From assembly GCA_002297505.1 (NCBI GenBank), contig DBLQ01000077.1, positions 1 through 35,427 on the forward strand: 35,427 bases of DNA, given 5' to 3'. A program made the translations under genes and the position numbers. Shown piece by piece: positions 22,895 to 31,205 of this stretch. Source of the stretch: Flavobacteriales bacterium UBA720. Lineage in GTDB: Bacteria > Bacteroidota > Bacteroidia > Flavobacteriales > Weeksellaceae. The notes under the pieces were generated by a model that saw only the letters and a program-made list of their open reading frames with translations, had not been told where the DNA came from and ran no database searches. Position 1 is the stretch's first letter, and the number at the start of each line of letters is the position of its first letter.

Positions 22895-23671
22895 TCAGCC
22901 AAATACAATCATTGGTTCCAGATTGATGGGATGCCTGCAAATGGTGCAGGGAAATTGATAGGCTTTGCTAATCGTTTCCTGAGTAAAAACCTCATCCGGA
23001 GAACCATGAGCCAATACTTTTCCGCTCTTCATCAGCAGAATTTTGTCTGCAAAACGTGCCGCCAAATTCAGGTCATGCAAGACGACAATTGCTGTATTAT
23101 TTATTCTCGTCCAATTTTTTATGAGTTCTAAAGTTTTGTATTGATGCCTTACATCCAGATTATTAAGCGGTTCGTCCAAAAATAACAACCGATGTGCGAT
23201 ATCATTATCAAGCTGCGCCAGAACTCTCGCCAGGTGCACACGCTGTTTTTCACCACCGGAAAGCGAATTATACTCCCGGTTTTGAAATTGCAAAACGTCT
23301 GTCTTCTTCATCGCTTTCTCAGTGGATTTATAATCCTGAAAATGCGGCTGAGAATGGAAATAAGGATAACGACCCATCATCACAACATCCTTTACCAGCA
23401 AAGGAATATCCTGCGAATGGTGCTGGGAAAACTTGGCTTTATGTTTTGAAAGATCTTCCAGTGTCCAATCGGTAAGGACTTTTTCTTTGAAATAAATTTG
23501 ATGATGATGATCTGTCTTGATTTCATTGGCTAAAACATTCAGAAGACTGGATTTTCCGGCGCCATTGGGACCTACGATTGCCAAAAATTCGCCGTAACCA
23601 ACCTGCACATCAATACCTTTTAAGATGCTGACATTTTGACTTTGATAATTGATTTGATGTCCCTTTATCAT
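22895..23671 (-). CDS. hmuV: Haem ABC transporter ATP-binding protein
   Basis: A 258-residue ABC ATPase energising haem import through HmuU. Walker A is GPNGAGKS (34-41), the signature is YNSLSGGEKQRVHLARVLAQL-like (LSGGE), Walker B is RLLFLDEP and the switch His lies in VVLHDLNLAARF. The C-terminus (CTICRHPINLEPMIVFG) is typical of HmuV proteins. The start overlaps hmuU by four bases (ATGA), so the two subunits are translated in register. Confidence 0.96.
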   Translation of the reverse strand: MIKGHQINYQSQNVSILKGIDVQVGYGEFLAIVGPNGAGKSSLLNVLANEIKTDHHHQIYFKEKVLTDWTLEDLSKHKAKFSQHHSQDIPLLVKDVVMMGRYPYFHSQPHFQDYKSTEKAMKKTDVLQFQNREYNSLSGGEKQRVHLARVLAQLDNDIAHRLLFLDEPLNNLDVRHQYKTLELIKNWTRINNTAIVVLHDLNLAARFADKILLMKSGKVLAHGSPDEVFTQETISKAYQFPCTICRHPINLEPMIVFG

Positions 23672-24708
23672 CTTAAATTATTTTTGAACTTTAATAAAAT
23701 CGCTATGAAAACCGGTCCGCCCATCACTGCTGTTAAAATCCCGATTGGTAATTCTGACGGCGCAACAAGGGTTCTGCTGAGCGTGTCTGCAAAGAGTAAC
23801 AGAATACTTCCACAAATCGCGGATAGCGGTAATATAAAATGATAATCTGAACGGAACAGCAGCCTTAAAATATAAGGTACAATTAATCCGACAAATCCAA
23901 TGGTCCCGGAAAATGCCACGCAAGTCCCTACCATCAGTGCTGTAAGTATAACAATTTGTTTCTTCAATTTTTCAACTTGAATTCCCAAGTGCTGTGCATC
24001 TTTTTCGCCTAACATCATGGCATTCAAAGCTTTTCCTTTTGGTAATATTATGAAATACGACATCAATAACACACCAAATAAAATGGCGTTCTTTGTCCAA
24101 GTTGCTGATGCTAAGCTACCTAAATTCCAAAAGGTTAAATCTCTCAATTGGTCATCTTTGGAGATGTAAATCAGCATTCCTGTTATCGCAAAACCGATGG
24201 CTGTGATAGCAACACCGCTCAGTAACATCATGACAACATTGGTTTTTCCGCCGGAAGTTGAAATTCGATACACCAAAATCATCGACAACAGTGCGCCTAA
24301 AAATGCCGATATGCTGACCAAAGAAAAACGCATCCATTCCGGGAGAAAATTCTGAAATGTATGTCCTAAAACAATGGCAATGGCCGCCAGAAGTGTAGCT
24401 CCGGAGGTCAAGCCAATTAAATCGCCTGTTGCCAGAGGATTTTTGAACATTCCCTGTAACGTAGTTCCGGAAACCGCCAACATACTTCCAATCAAAACCG
24501 CCATCACGATCCTGGAAGCCCGCACTTCCCAAATGACATATTTTTCGCTGAGCGATAATGATGCATCGCCAGTAATATATCTCCAGAAAATCTTATAAGC
24601 TGAAGATTTCCCGAAATCATAAACACCAATATTGAGCGCGGCAATCATCATCGTGATTAAAAATATCAAACCGATAATGATATAAAAACTTAGGCTTTTC
24701 GATTTCAA
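23668..24708 (-). CDS. hmuU: Haem ABC transporter permease (FecCD family)
   Basis: A 346-residue inner-membrane permease of the FecCD/BtuC type with about ten membrane helices from residue 10 to 340. Family motifs are YVIWEVRASRIVMAVLIGSMLAVSG near the N-terminus (quoted core RASRIVMA), FKNPLATGDLIGLTSGA, and the coupling segment GFVGLIVPYILRLL. It carries haem from HmuT to the cytosol with HmuV. It starts 26 bases after hmuT ends and overlaps hmuV by four bases. Confidence 0.96.
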   Translation of the reverse strand: MKSKSLSFYIIIGLIFLITMMIAALNIGVYDFGKSSAYKIFWRYITGDASLSLSEKYVIWEVRASRIVMAVLIGSMLAVSGTTLQGMFKNPLATGDLIGLTSGATLLAAIAIVLGHTFQNFLPEWMRFSLVSISAFLGALLSMILVYRISTSGGKTNVVMMLLSGVAITAIGFAITGMLIYISKDDQLRDLTFWNLGSLASATWTKNAILFGVLLMSYFIILPKGKALNAMMLGEKDAQHLGIQVEKLKKQIVILTALMVGTCVAFSGTIGFVGLIVPYILRLLFRSDYHFILPLSAICGSILLLFADTLSRTLVAPSELPIGILTAVMGGPVFIAILLKFKNNLR

Positions 24709-24734
24709 AATCTGGAATTTGGTGGATAAATATA

Positions 24735-25616
24735 TTATTGATTGGATTCTAGTAATAACTTGTTAAGGCTCAGAGCCGCTGCACCGACTCTTGGCCCGAA
24801 CGATGACAGCAAACCACCATCCATGGCAATCACCCTCTTATTTTTCCCCGCATTGGTTTGAGAAACGCCGGGCATTTTTAAGGCGCCTTCCACTCCGCCA
24901 TTGCCTTGTAATCCGCTGGTAAAAAACAGCAATACATCCGGATTCGCCTGAACTACGGCTTCCGGTGTCAATGATTTGAAATCTTCGAAATCATTGACTG
25001 CATTGTCTCCGCCCGCAATCTCGATGATGCTTGCCATTGGTGTATTTTTCCCGGCCACCATCAGCATATTGCCTCTGGCATAGATGAAAAGTACTTTTGG
25101 TTTTTTAGCAATGGGCTGGATTTGTCTGACATCGGCATCAATTTTATCCAGTATAGATTGCTGATTGGTATTGCCCAAAGCTTTTGCAACTTGGTTAATC
25201 AACACTTTGGTTCCGGCAATTGAAAATTCTTGTTTGAACAACTCAGTCTGAATTCCGGAAGTTTTAATTTTCTCCAGCAGGTCAGGATTGATATCTTTAT
25301 CAGAAGCTAAAATCAAAGTTGGGTTGAGTTTCATAATTGGTTCAATAGTCATCGAGCGAACATTACCGAGGTCTTGTGCCGTCGCTTTCAAAGTTTCCGG
25401 ATAAGTGCTGGTAACATCCGTTCCGACAATCTCTTTTTCGTGGCCTTGAGCAGCAACGATTTCGGTTACACCGCCGCTGAGACTGACAATTCTTTGATTA
25501 GAAACAGGATTTTCAGTTTCATTGGATGTAGAATTTGTGATTTTAGAATCGTCTTTTTTGCAGGAAATAGCTGAAAGGACTAGTGCTGAGAGTAAAGCGA
25601 GTTTTAGGGATTTCAT
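24735..25616 (-). CDS. hmuT: Haem ABC transporter substrate-binding lipoprotein
   Basis: A 293-residue cluster A periplasmic-binding protein, the haem carrier for HmuUV. It has a lipobox (LSAISC, Cys19) followed by an Asn/Asp/Ser-rich linker, so it is anchored in the membrane. The mature core begins RIVSLSGGVTEIVAAQGHEK (the usual SLG-like opening), then EPIMKLNPTLILASD and KRVIAMDGGLLSSFGPRVGAAALSL near the end. It follows hmuY after 36 bases on the same strand. Confidence 0.94.
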   Translation of the reverse strand: MKSLKLALLSALVLSAISCKKDDSKITNSTSNETENPVSNQRIVSLSGGVTEIVAAQGHEKEIVGTDVTSTYPETLKATAQDLGNVRSMTIEPIMKLNPTLILASDKDINPDLLEKIKTSGIQTELFKQEFSIAGTKVLINQVAKALGNTNQQSILDKIDADVRQIQPIAKKPKVLFIYARGNMLMVAGKNTPMASIIEIAGGDNAVNDFEDFKSLTPEAVVQANPDVLLFFTSGLQGNGGVEGALKMPGVSQTNAGKNKRVIAMDGGLLSSFGPRVGAAALSLNKLLLESNQ

Positions 25617-25652
25617 TGTTTATTTTTTTTAATTGTTAGTTGTTGACTTCTT

Positions 25653-26765
25653 CTACAGTATTTCGTACTCAAATTGCGGATAGCCTCTTTCCCCCTTATC
25701 ATTCATCATTTTATTGAATCTTAGTTTAAAGAAAAAACCTTCTGCATCTTTAATGATATAAAAACGATCACCATAGACCTGTGCTCCATTACTTCCAGTA
25801 ACCGTACGCCAGTGATCTCCAATAGCTCTTTGGTCATTAAAAATGAATTTTGACGCTTCAATATCTTTTGACTTGAAATTGCTGTAGTATTGATCTGTAT
25901 TAATCCCTGAGGGAATATCAACTTGATATGCTCCAACTCCATCAGTTATATTGCTGATGACAAAATCAGCGTAAACATAACTTCCGGCTGAAACGCCCGG
26001 CGAATAAAAAACTTCATTGGTCAGAACTGTAAAACCAATGTCCCAGCCTTTTCTCTTTGGCTGAATAGTCACTTCCCTACCCTTCTTCAAACTGAAAAAA
26101 TTCAGAGCATAATCTGTATTTTTAGAGAGAATGTATTCTGAATGAGCCTTTTCAGAACTCAGATCTTTATATTTTAATCTATAGCCGTTGTTACTTCTCG
26201 TAATCTGTAATAAGTACCAACCTCTGGCATCTTCTCCCACAATGGCTGAACCTGGCGTTATAATGCCACTATAGATATCTCTGCCCATATTAACCAAGTA
26301 AATTGGATTCTCTGCATCATTGGCTTTAATAGCTTCAATTCCGGTGGTCTGTGTTAGAAACATCCCGTTCGGATTATCAACATACTGAAGATTAGATGCC
26401 AGAAAACTTCCTACCATCACTTCGTTTTGCAAAGAAGCCACCTGAGCCTCCGTAACGGCATCTATATCGTTGGCATTCGGAATTTTACCTGCTGCCATTA
26501 TAATGGAACTATTGATTATTACCCGAAAGTCATCTCCTGAATAAAAACCCAAATCCCAATCTGTCCGCAAATTGGAGGTCATACTTTTAGATCGCGGTTC
26601 AGAGAGGTCAACCCAAACCTGATTGCTTTGCTTAGCTCCTCCCAATTCTGGACTCAGTGTTTCTCCTGTGATCGGCGGAACACTTACCGGATCTTCATCT
26701 GCGGCCAAACAGGACTGTAAGGCGATGGCGACGAGTAAAATGAATAAAATTTTAATTGATTTCAT
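25653..26765 (-). CDS. hmuY: HmuY family haem-binding lipoprotein
   Basis: A 370-residue surface or periplasmic lipoprotein (lipobox ALQSC, Cys19) of the HmuY family, first known as a haemophore of Porphyromonas gingivalis that passes haem to HmuR. HmuY-type repeats of Trp-Asp-hydrophobic motifs are present: RTDWDLGFYSGDDF, RKGWDIGFTVLTNE, and the closing FKLRFNKMM. The protein is longer than the roughly 215-residue P. gingivalis HmuY. It lies 10 bases after hmuR, so the receptor and haemophore are clearly co-expressed. Confidence 0.92.
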   Translation of the reverse strand: MKSIKILFILLVAIALQSCLAADEDPVSVPPITGETLSPELGGAKQSNQVWVDLSEPRSKSMTSNLRTDWDLGFYSGDDFRVIINSSIIMAAGKIPNANDIDAVTEAQVASLQNEVMVGSFLASNLQYVDNPNGMFLTQTTGIEAIKANDAENPIYLVNMGRDIYSGIITPGSAIVGEDARGWYLLQITRSNNGYRLKYKDLSSEKAHSEYILSKNTDYALNFFSLKKGREVTIQPKRKGWDIGFTVLTNEVFYSPGVSAGSYVYADFVISNITDGVGAYQVDIPSGINTDQYYSNFKSKDIEASKFIFNDQRAIGDHWRTVTGSNGAQVYGDRFYIIKDAEGFFFKLRFNKMMNDKGERGYPQFEYEIL

Positions 26766-26775
26766 AACTGGAGAT

Positions 26776-28878
26776 TTAAAATTGATACGTTAATCTTGTT
26801 AAATAACTTCTTCCATAGAAAAGGTTACTAACGCCAGTTGGCGTTTCGTGACCGACAGAGTTGACCGTGGAATTATTGACAGAAGTGACATTGAAAATAT
26901 TTTTGACGCCTATAGAGAAGTCCAGCCGGTTTTTCCAAAAAGGCTGTGTGATGATAAAATCCATCATATGAAAATCTCCAATTTTGCCCAGATCGTAGCC
27001 TGTGCCGTTGGAAATGTACATTCTTTCCTTTCCTGAATATTTGTAGTACAATGCCAACTGGGTCTTTGGATCTTTAAGTCTGTAAGTGATTGACGCACCT
27101 GCCTGGAGATTATATTTAAAATCTGTTGGAGAACTTTTCGCCAAATCCATCATTTCTCTTGAGACACCATTGATTGAGGCTCTCATTCCAAATGCAAATT
27201 GATCTTTTTTGAAGTCCAAATTGGCTAAGAAGAGAAAGCTTCTGTAAGTATTGATGTTAAGATATTTATAAGTCGATGGAAGCTGTATGTTTACCAATTC
27301 TATCCTGTCTTTGACATCCAGATAGACAGCATTCAGGCTGTAAGCTATCTTCCAATGGTCAGCGGTTGTAAAATTCTGGTCCCAGAAAGCACTGAAAGAA
27401 AAACCGGTTTCCGGATCCAAGTCTGGATTGCCCTGTACATCATGGTTTGTATTGACAAAATACATAAAAAGTTCCTCGTATGTAGGATATCTGTTCGCAC
27501 TACCAAAAACGCCGCGGATATTGGAGTTTTCAGAAGTTTTATATTTGGTGGATAAGGAATAATTAAATTGATTATCAAATTGATTACTTACCGTCAGTCT
27601 TGCACCAGGTCTTATCGTGAAACGATCATTGATATTCCATTCTGCTGAGATAAAATTAGCGTAAGTAAAAACCTTTCTTTTGACAATATCATCACCTAAA
27701 CCTTCCAGGGCGATAAGCGCAGCATAACCATTGGTATGATCCAGTTCGTATCCCAATTGAAAATCGAATGTTTTATTATTCAAAAAATTACTGAACATTC
27801 CTCTGGAATAAAAGACTTTTGTATTGTAATAAGACTGGCTTTCTTGTTCAGATTGCACAGTTCTTTGTGGAATGTCATAGGTGTAATCGTGGTATTGGCG
27901 ATCCTGACTTTGATAAGAAAAATCTCCCAAGTAGCGTACTTTCCCCAGTTGCGTTTGGATATTAAATTGATGGATCCACCGTTCTGTATTATACTCTCGG
28001 TCCATACTTGTATAAGTCACACCACCTTCACCATCATTTAGCGGATTGCGGACTACTACTGGATTATAAAAATTGAATTTTTCGTTCAAATATGAAATTT
28101 TATAGAATAAGGATGTATTTCCTTTCGAATATTTTAATAACGCATTGGTGTCATACTGTTCTTTTGGATTCCAGTCATAACCTCTTCCATTATCTTGTTC
28201 AAAGTATTTATAGCCTTTTTGGGCACCTTCAAAACCCATAAAATCATTATGGTTAAGACTCACATTAGCAAACCAGTTTTCATTTAGATTTAATCCTAAA
28301 GCGATATTCTGTATATGTCTGCCTTTTCCTCGTTTTCTCAAGTCATAGCTGTCTCCAACGGTTTCCTCTTGCACAGATGCACGGAGATTTAATTTGCTGG
28401 AAGCAGATTTTTTAGTAATAATATTGATCACACCAGCCAGCGCACCATTACCATACTCCACACCCATACTGCCCTGCACGATTTCGATTCGTTCGATATT
28501 ATTGATAGCCAGTTTGGTAAGGTCTATATTACTTCCTAAACCGGTATCACCTACCACCGGGATGTTGTCGATCAAAATCTTAACATAATTACCGTCCAAT
28601 CCTAGAATGTTGGCCGTAGAATTTCCGGATTTGGTGTCCGGCGTTACCATGATGTTGAGACTGTAGTTCAAAACTTCGGCTACATTGTTTGCAGCCATAT
28701 TTTTTATCTGATCTGCATTAATCACCTCCACTTTGTAGATGGATTTATTGATTGACTGTGCATTGTACTGTCCGGTCACCACCACTTCCTCAATATTTTT
28801 TTGGCTGAGAGAATCTTGCTGAGCTTGTGCAACATTCATTGCTAAAAACCCTAAAACACTCATCATTTTTTTGTTCAT
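26776..28878 (-). CDS. hmuR: TonB-dependent haem receptor
   Basis: A 700-residue outer-membrane receptor, first gene of the hmu operon. A signal peptide (ends MNVAQAQ) is followed by the TonB box region IEEVVVTGQY, the plug domain (residues about 40-155, with IERIEIVQGSMGVEYGNGALAGVINIITKK as the family core motif VEYGNGALAGVINI) and a 22-strand-type barrel ending in YLTRLTYQF, the terminal Phe that directs barrel assembly. Gene neighbours (HmuY, HmuTUV, HmuS) make haem the most likely ligand. The promoter has a TAnnTTTG element and a degenerate Fur-like box. Confidence 0.95.
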   Translation of the reverse strand: MNKKMMSVLGFLAMNVAQAQQDSLSQKNIEEVVVTGQYNAQSINKSIYKVEVINADQIKNMAANNVAEVLNYSLNIMVTPDTKSGNSTANILGLDGNYVKILIDNIPVVGDTGLGSNIDLTKLAINNIERIEIVQGSMGVEYGNGALAGVINIITKKSASSKLNLRASVQEETVGDSYDLRKRGKGRHIQNIALGLNLNENWFANVSLNHNDFMGFEGAQKGYKYFEQDNGRGYDWNPKEQYDTNALLKYSKGNTSLFYKISYLNEKFNFYNPVVVRNPLNDGEGGVTYTSMDREYNTERWIHQFNIQTQLGKVRYLGDFSYQSQDRQYHDYTYDIPQRTVQSEQESQSYYNTKVFYSRGMFSNFLNNKTFDFQLGYELDHTNGYAALIALEGLGDDIVKRKVFTYANFISAEWNINDRFTIRPGARLTVSNQFDNQFNYSLSTKYKTSENSNIRGVFGSANRYPTYEELFMYFVNTNHDVQGNPDLDPETGFSFSAFWDQNFTTADHWKIAYSLNAVYLDVKDRIELVNIQLPSTYKYLNINTYRSFLFLANLDFKKDQFAFGMRASINGVSREMMDLAKSSPTDFKYNLQAGASITYRLKDPKTQLALYYKYSGKERMYISNGTGYDLGKIGDFHMMDFIITQPFWKNRLDFSIGVKNIFNVTSVNNSTVNSVGHETPTGVSNLFYGRSYLTRLTYQF

Positions 28879-28894
28879 TGGAAATAATTTTCGA

Positions 28895-28902
28895 CAAATA
28901 TA
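28895..28902 (-). promoter_or_regulatory. -7 element of the hmu operon
   Basis: The minus strand reads TATATTTG, an exact TAnnTTTG, 16 bases before the hmuR ATG. TTG on the minus strand at 28920-28918 is a weak -33 candidate. Confidence 0.6.
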
Positions 28903-28912
28903 TATCTTTATT

Positions 28913-28925
28913 TAGAACAATTAAA
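28913..28925. promoter_or_regulatory. Degenerate 6-1-6 box in the hmuR promoter
   Basis: TAGAACAATTAAA matches the perfect palindrome at 28944-28956 at 10 of 13 positions and lies between the hmuR -7 and -33 positions. A Fur-type repressor is the likely reader. Confidence 0.45.
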
Positions 28926-28935
28926 AATAATTATA

Positions 28936-28943
28936 TAGTTTTG
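28936..28943 (+). promoter_or_regulatory. -7 element of the T9SS HmuY-like gene
   Basis: TAGTTTTG matches TAnnTTTG, 38 bases before the ATG at 28982. It is immediately followed by a perfect palindrome. Confidence 0.6.
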
Positions 28944-28956
28944 TAGAATAATTCTA
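28944..28956. promoter_or_regulatory. Perfect 6-1-6 palindrome, Fur-box-like operator
   Basis: TAGAAT-A-ATTCTA sits directly behind the -7 element, so a bound repressor would cover the transcription start. The 6-1-6 layout is that of Fur boxes. Longer ATTTAGAA/TTCTAAAT arms (28910-28917 and 28952-28959) frame the divergent promoters. Confidence 0.6.
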
Positions 28957-28981
28957 AATAAAAATAACAAGAGCAAACATT

Positions 28982-30265
28982 ATGAAAACAAAACTATTCT
29001 TTGCTGGTATTCTTGCATTGTCAGTCAATCAAACCGTATTGTCCCAAACCGATAACTTGGGATACACCTCTGTCAATCTGACAATGGGACCACAATACCA
29101 AAACCGCGTATTCTTTGATCTTTCAGCTAATAATATCGTTTCTCAGCCGGCCAATACCTGGGATATTGCATTCTTTAGAAATTCGACAATGGAATTCGGG
29201 GAACGAGTCAATGATTCTAACAATGTCAAAGTTTACCAGGTTTCTGCAACACCTTCCGGGTTTGATAATGTTAATGTTGCCGATAAGGCCAATTGGGGCG
29301 AGCCTCTTTACAACCCTGATCAAACAGACAAGTTGCAAGACGGTGCTTTCGTAAACGCTTCACTCTTACCTGCGTCGCAATTCAATTTTGGCTGGGGTTC
29401 TTATGATCTCGTATCGCATAAAATTTTAGGAAAAGTGGTTTTTGTACTGGAATATCCGAATGGTGATCACTATAAATTCTTTATCAATGAATATTACGGC
29501 GGCTACACCTTCAAATATGCCAAGTGGAACGGAACCGCGTGGGAAGCCACACAGACCAGAACAATTGCCAGCGGAACGGATGACGCATTCTTTAACTATT
29601 TTTCTTTCGCATCGGGCGCAAAAGTTGAAAACCAGGAGCCTGCAAAAGCGAATTGGGACTTGATGTTTACCCGATATTGGACTTTTTACAATGGACAGAT
29701 GATGTACCGGCTTTCCGGCGTTATCCAATCGCCAAACGTATCAGTAGCGAAAGTAGAGGAAACACAGGCTGCATCTACCTATGCAGCGCCAGCTTCTACA
29801 GCGTTCTCTAATAATCTGACAACCATCGGACATTCCTGGAAACCGACTACAGGTGTCTATGATAACGTGGTTTACTACATCAAAGAAGGAAGTAATTATT
29901 ACAGATTGTACTTTACATCTAATGGTGGCGCTTCTACAGGCGATATGTTTTTCAAGTATAAAAATATCACCAGTGAACTGTCTGTAGCAGACTTTGGCAA
30001 AAAAGGAAGTTTTGCAATCTATCCCAACCCGACGAAGGAAGACAAAAAGGTTAACATTTTATTAGACGTCAAAGAACCGTCCGGAAAAAACGGCAACGTG
30101 GAAGTCTACGACTTGGCTGGAAAAAAAGTTTATGAAACCGTCATCGGTAATCAATCAGGATTTTCCGCCAAAGAAATAGACCTCAATAAAGTTTCAGCGG
30201 GCGTTTATCTAGTCAAAATCAATTACGGCGGACAGACTGAAACAAAAAAATTAATTGTTAAATAA
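28982..30265 (+). CDS. HmuY-like protein with T9SS type A sorting domain
   Basis: A 427-residue exported protein. The signal peptide ends near QTVLSQ. The core carries the HmuY pattern of Trp-Asp strands and aromatic turns: NTWDIAFFRNS, ANWDLMFTRYW, HSWKPTTG and SNYYRLYFTS. Near residue 345 a sorting domain begins (FAIYPNPTKEDKKVNILLD, VYDLAGKKVYE, GVYLVKINYGGQTETKKLIVK), so unlike HmuY it has no lipobox and should be exported by the type IX system to the surface or medium. It is transcribed divergently from the hmu operon with a shared Fur-like operator region. Haem binding is inferred from homology and context. Confidence 0.85.
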   Translation: MKTKLFFAGILALSVNQTVLSQTDNLGYTSVNLTMGPQYQNRVFFDLSANNIVSQPANTWDIAFFRNSTMEFGERVNDSNNVKVYQVSATPSGFDNVNVADKANWGEPLYNPDQTDKLQDGAFVNASLLPASQFNFGWGSYDLVSHKILGKVVFVLEYPNGDHYKFFINEYYGGYTFKYAKWNGTAWEATQTRTIASGTDDAFFNYFSFASGAKVENQEPAKANWDLMFTRYWTFYNGQMMYRLSGVIQSPNVSVAKVEETQAASTYAAPASTAFSNNLTTIGHSWKPTTGVYDNVVYYIKEGSNYYRLYFTSNGGASTGDMFFKYKNITSELSVADFGKKGSFAIYPNPTKEDKKVNILLDVKEPSGKNGNVEVYDLAGKKVYETVIGNQSGFSAKEIDLNKVSAGVYLVKINYGGQTETKKLIVK

Positions 30266-30295
30266 GACCATATCCACTTTTTATTCTTTATATGG

Positions 30296-30317
30296 AGCCA
30301 CTTTCGGGTGGCTTTTT
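30296..30317 (+). terminator. Intrinsic terminator after the T9SS HmuY-like gene
   Basis: AGCCAC (30296-30301) and GTGGCT (30308-30313) enclose TTTCGG and run into five Ts. Confidence 0.85.
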
Positions 30318-30346
30318 CGTGGCTTGTGGTTTGGCAATTTTATAAG

Positions 30347-30354
30347 TAAATTTG
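30347..30354 (+). promoter_or_regulatory. -7 element of lipB
   Basis: TAAATTTG matches TAnnTTTG, 19 bases before the GTG start. TTG at 30324-30326 gives a 20-base spacer. Confidence 0.5.
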
Positions 30355-30373
30355 TATCACTAATTCAACTGAC

Positions 30374-31087
30374 GTGAATTCCATCATCAATAAAAAAGTT
30401 CTGTTTCAGGACCTTGGAACCAAAGATTACCAGCCCAGCTGGGATTATCAGGAAGAGCTTCTCACAAATAATCTGGACATCAAAATCCACAACCGTGAAA
30501 ATCCCGACGAGCAAAAACCTACAGAAAATTATCTGCTTTTTGTGGAGCATCCTCACGTTTACACCTTAGGTAAAAGTGGTCATGAAGAAAACCTTCTGGC
30601 CAATGAAGCCAAGTTGAAGGAAATTGATGCGACGTATGTCAAAGTCAATCGTGGCGGCGATATTACGTATCACGGTTTTGGTCAGATTGTAGGTTATCCG
30701 ATATTGGACCTGGAAAATTTCTATACCGATATTCACCGTTACATGCGCGACCTGGAGGAAGTCATCATAAGAACAATTGCAGAATACGGATTAAAAGGTG
30801 AACGTTCCAGTGGCGAAACCGGTGTCTGGCTGGACGTGGGAAAACCTTATGCCAGAAAAATCTGCGCAATGGGCGTCAAGGCATCTCGCTGGGTCACCAT
30901 TCACGGTTTTGCACTGAATGTCAACACCGATATGCGCTACTTCGAGTACATTATTCCTTGCGGAATTACCGATAAACAAGTGACTTCACTAAAGAGAGAA
31001 CTGGAAAGCGAAGTCGATATGGAGGAAGTGAAAAATAAAATCAAAAAACATTTTGCCGACGTCTTCGGTTGTGAATTGATTGCGTGA
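30374..31087 (+). CDS. lipB: Lipoyl(octanoyl) transferase
   Basis: A 237-residue cytosolic acyltransferase that moves octanoate from acyl carrier protein onto lipoate-dependent enzymes. The start is GTG at 30374; no in-frame ATG lies between promoter and conserved core. Signatures: EHPHVYTLGKSG, the RGGDITYHGFGQIVGYPILDL motif, Lys169 in GVKASRWVTIHGFALNV, and the catalytic Cys196 in YIIPCGI. Length is normal. Its stop codon is followed immediately by a heptamer repeat array; no hairpin terminator is present. Confidence 0.96.
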   Translation: MNSIINKKVLFQDLGTKDYQPSWDYQEELLTNNLDIKIHNRENPDEQKPTENYLLFVEHPHVYTLGKSGHEENLLANEAKLKEIDATYVKVNRGGDITYHGFGQIVGYPILDLENFYTDIHRYMRDLEEVIIRTIAEYGLKGERSSGETGVWLDVGKPYARKICAMGVKASRWVTIHGFALNVNTDMRYFEYIIPCGITDKQVTSLKRELESEVDMEEVKNKIKKHFADVFGCELIA

Positions 31088-31108
31088 ATGATGGTTGATG
31101 GTTGATGG
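31088..31108 (+). repeat. TTGATGG heptamer array after lipB
   Basis: ATGATGG and two TTGATGG units start on the base after the lipB stop; TAACTAA and TTGATAT continue in phase as decayed units. Same unit and orientation as the comF array. Confidence 0.85.
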
Positions 31109-31145
31109 TAACTAATTGATATTTATTACTTAAATTTATTGACTC

Positions 31146-31201
31146 TTTTATCTTTTACCTTCTACCTTTTACCTCCTACCTTCTACCTTTCACTTTTCAC
31201 C
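31146..31201 (-). repeat. TTYTACC heptamer array (GGTARAA on minus strand) before the dgt stop
   Basis: Eight in-phase units (TTTTATC, TTTTACC, TTCTACC, TTTTACC, TCCTACC, TTCTACC, TTTCACT, TTTCACC) end four bases from the dgt stop codon. The total of 56 bases equals the upp array length. Confidence 0.88.
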
Positions 31202-31205
31202 TCAA

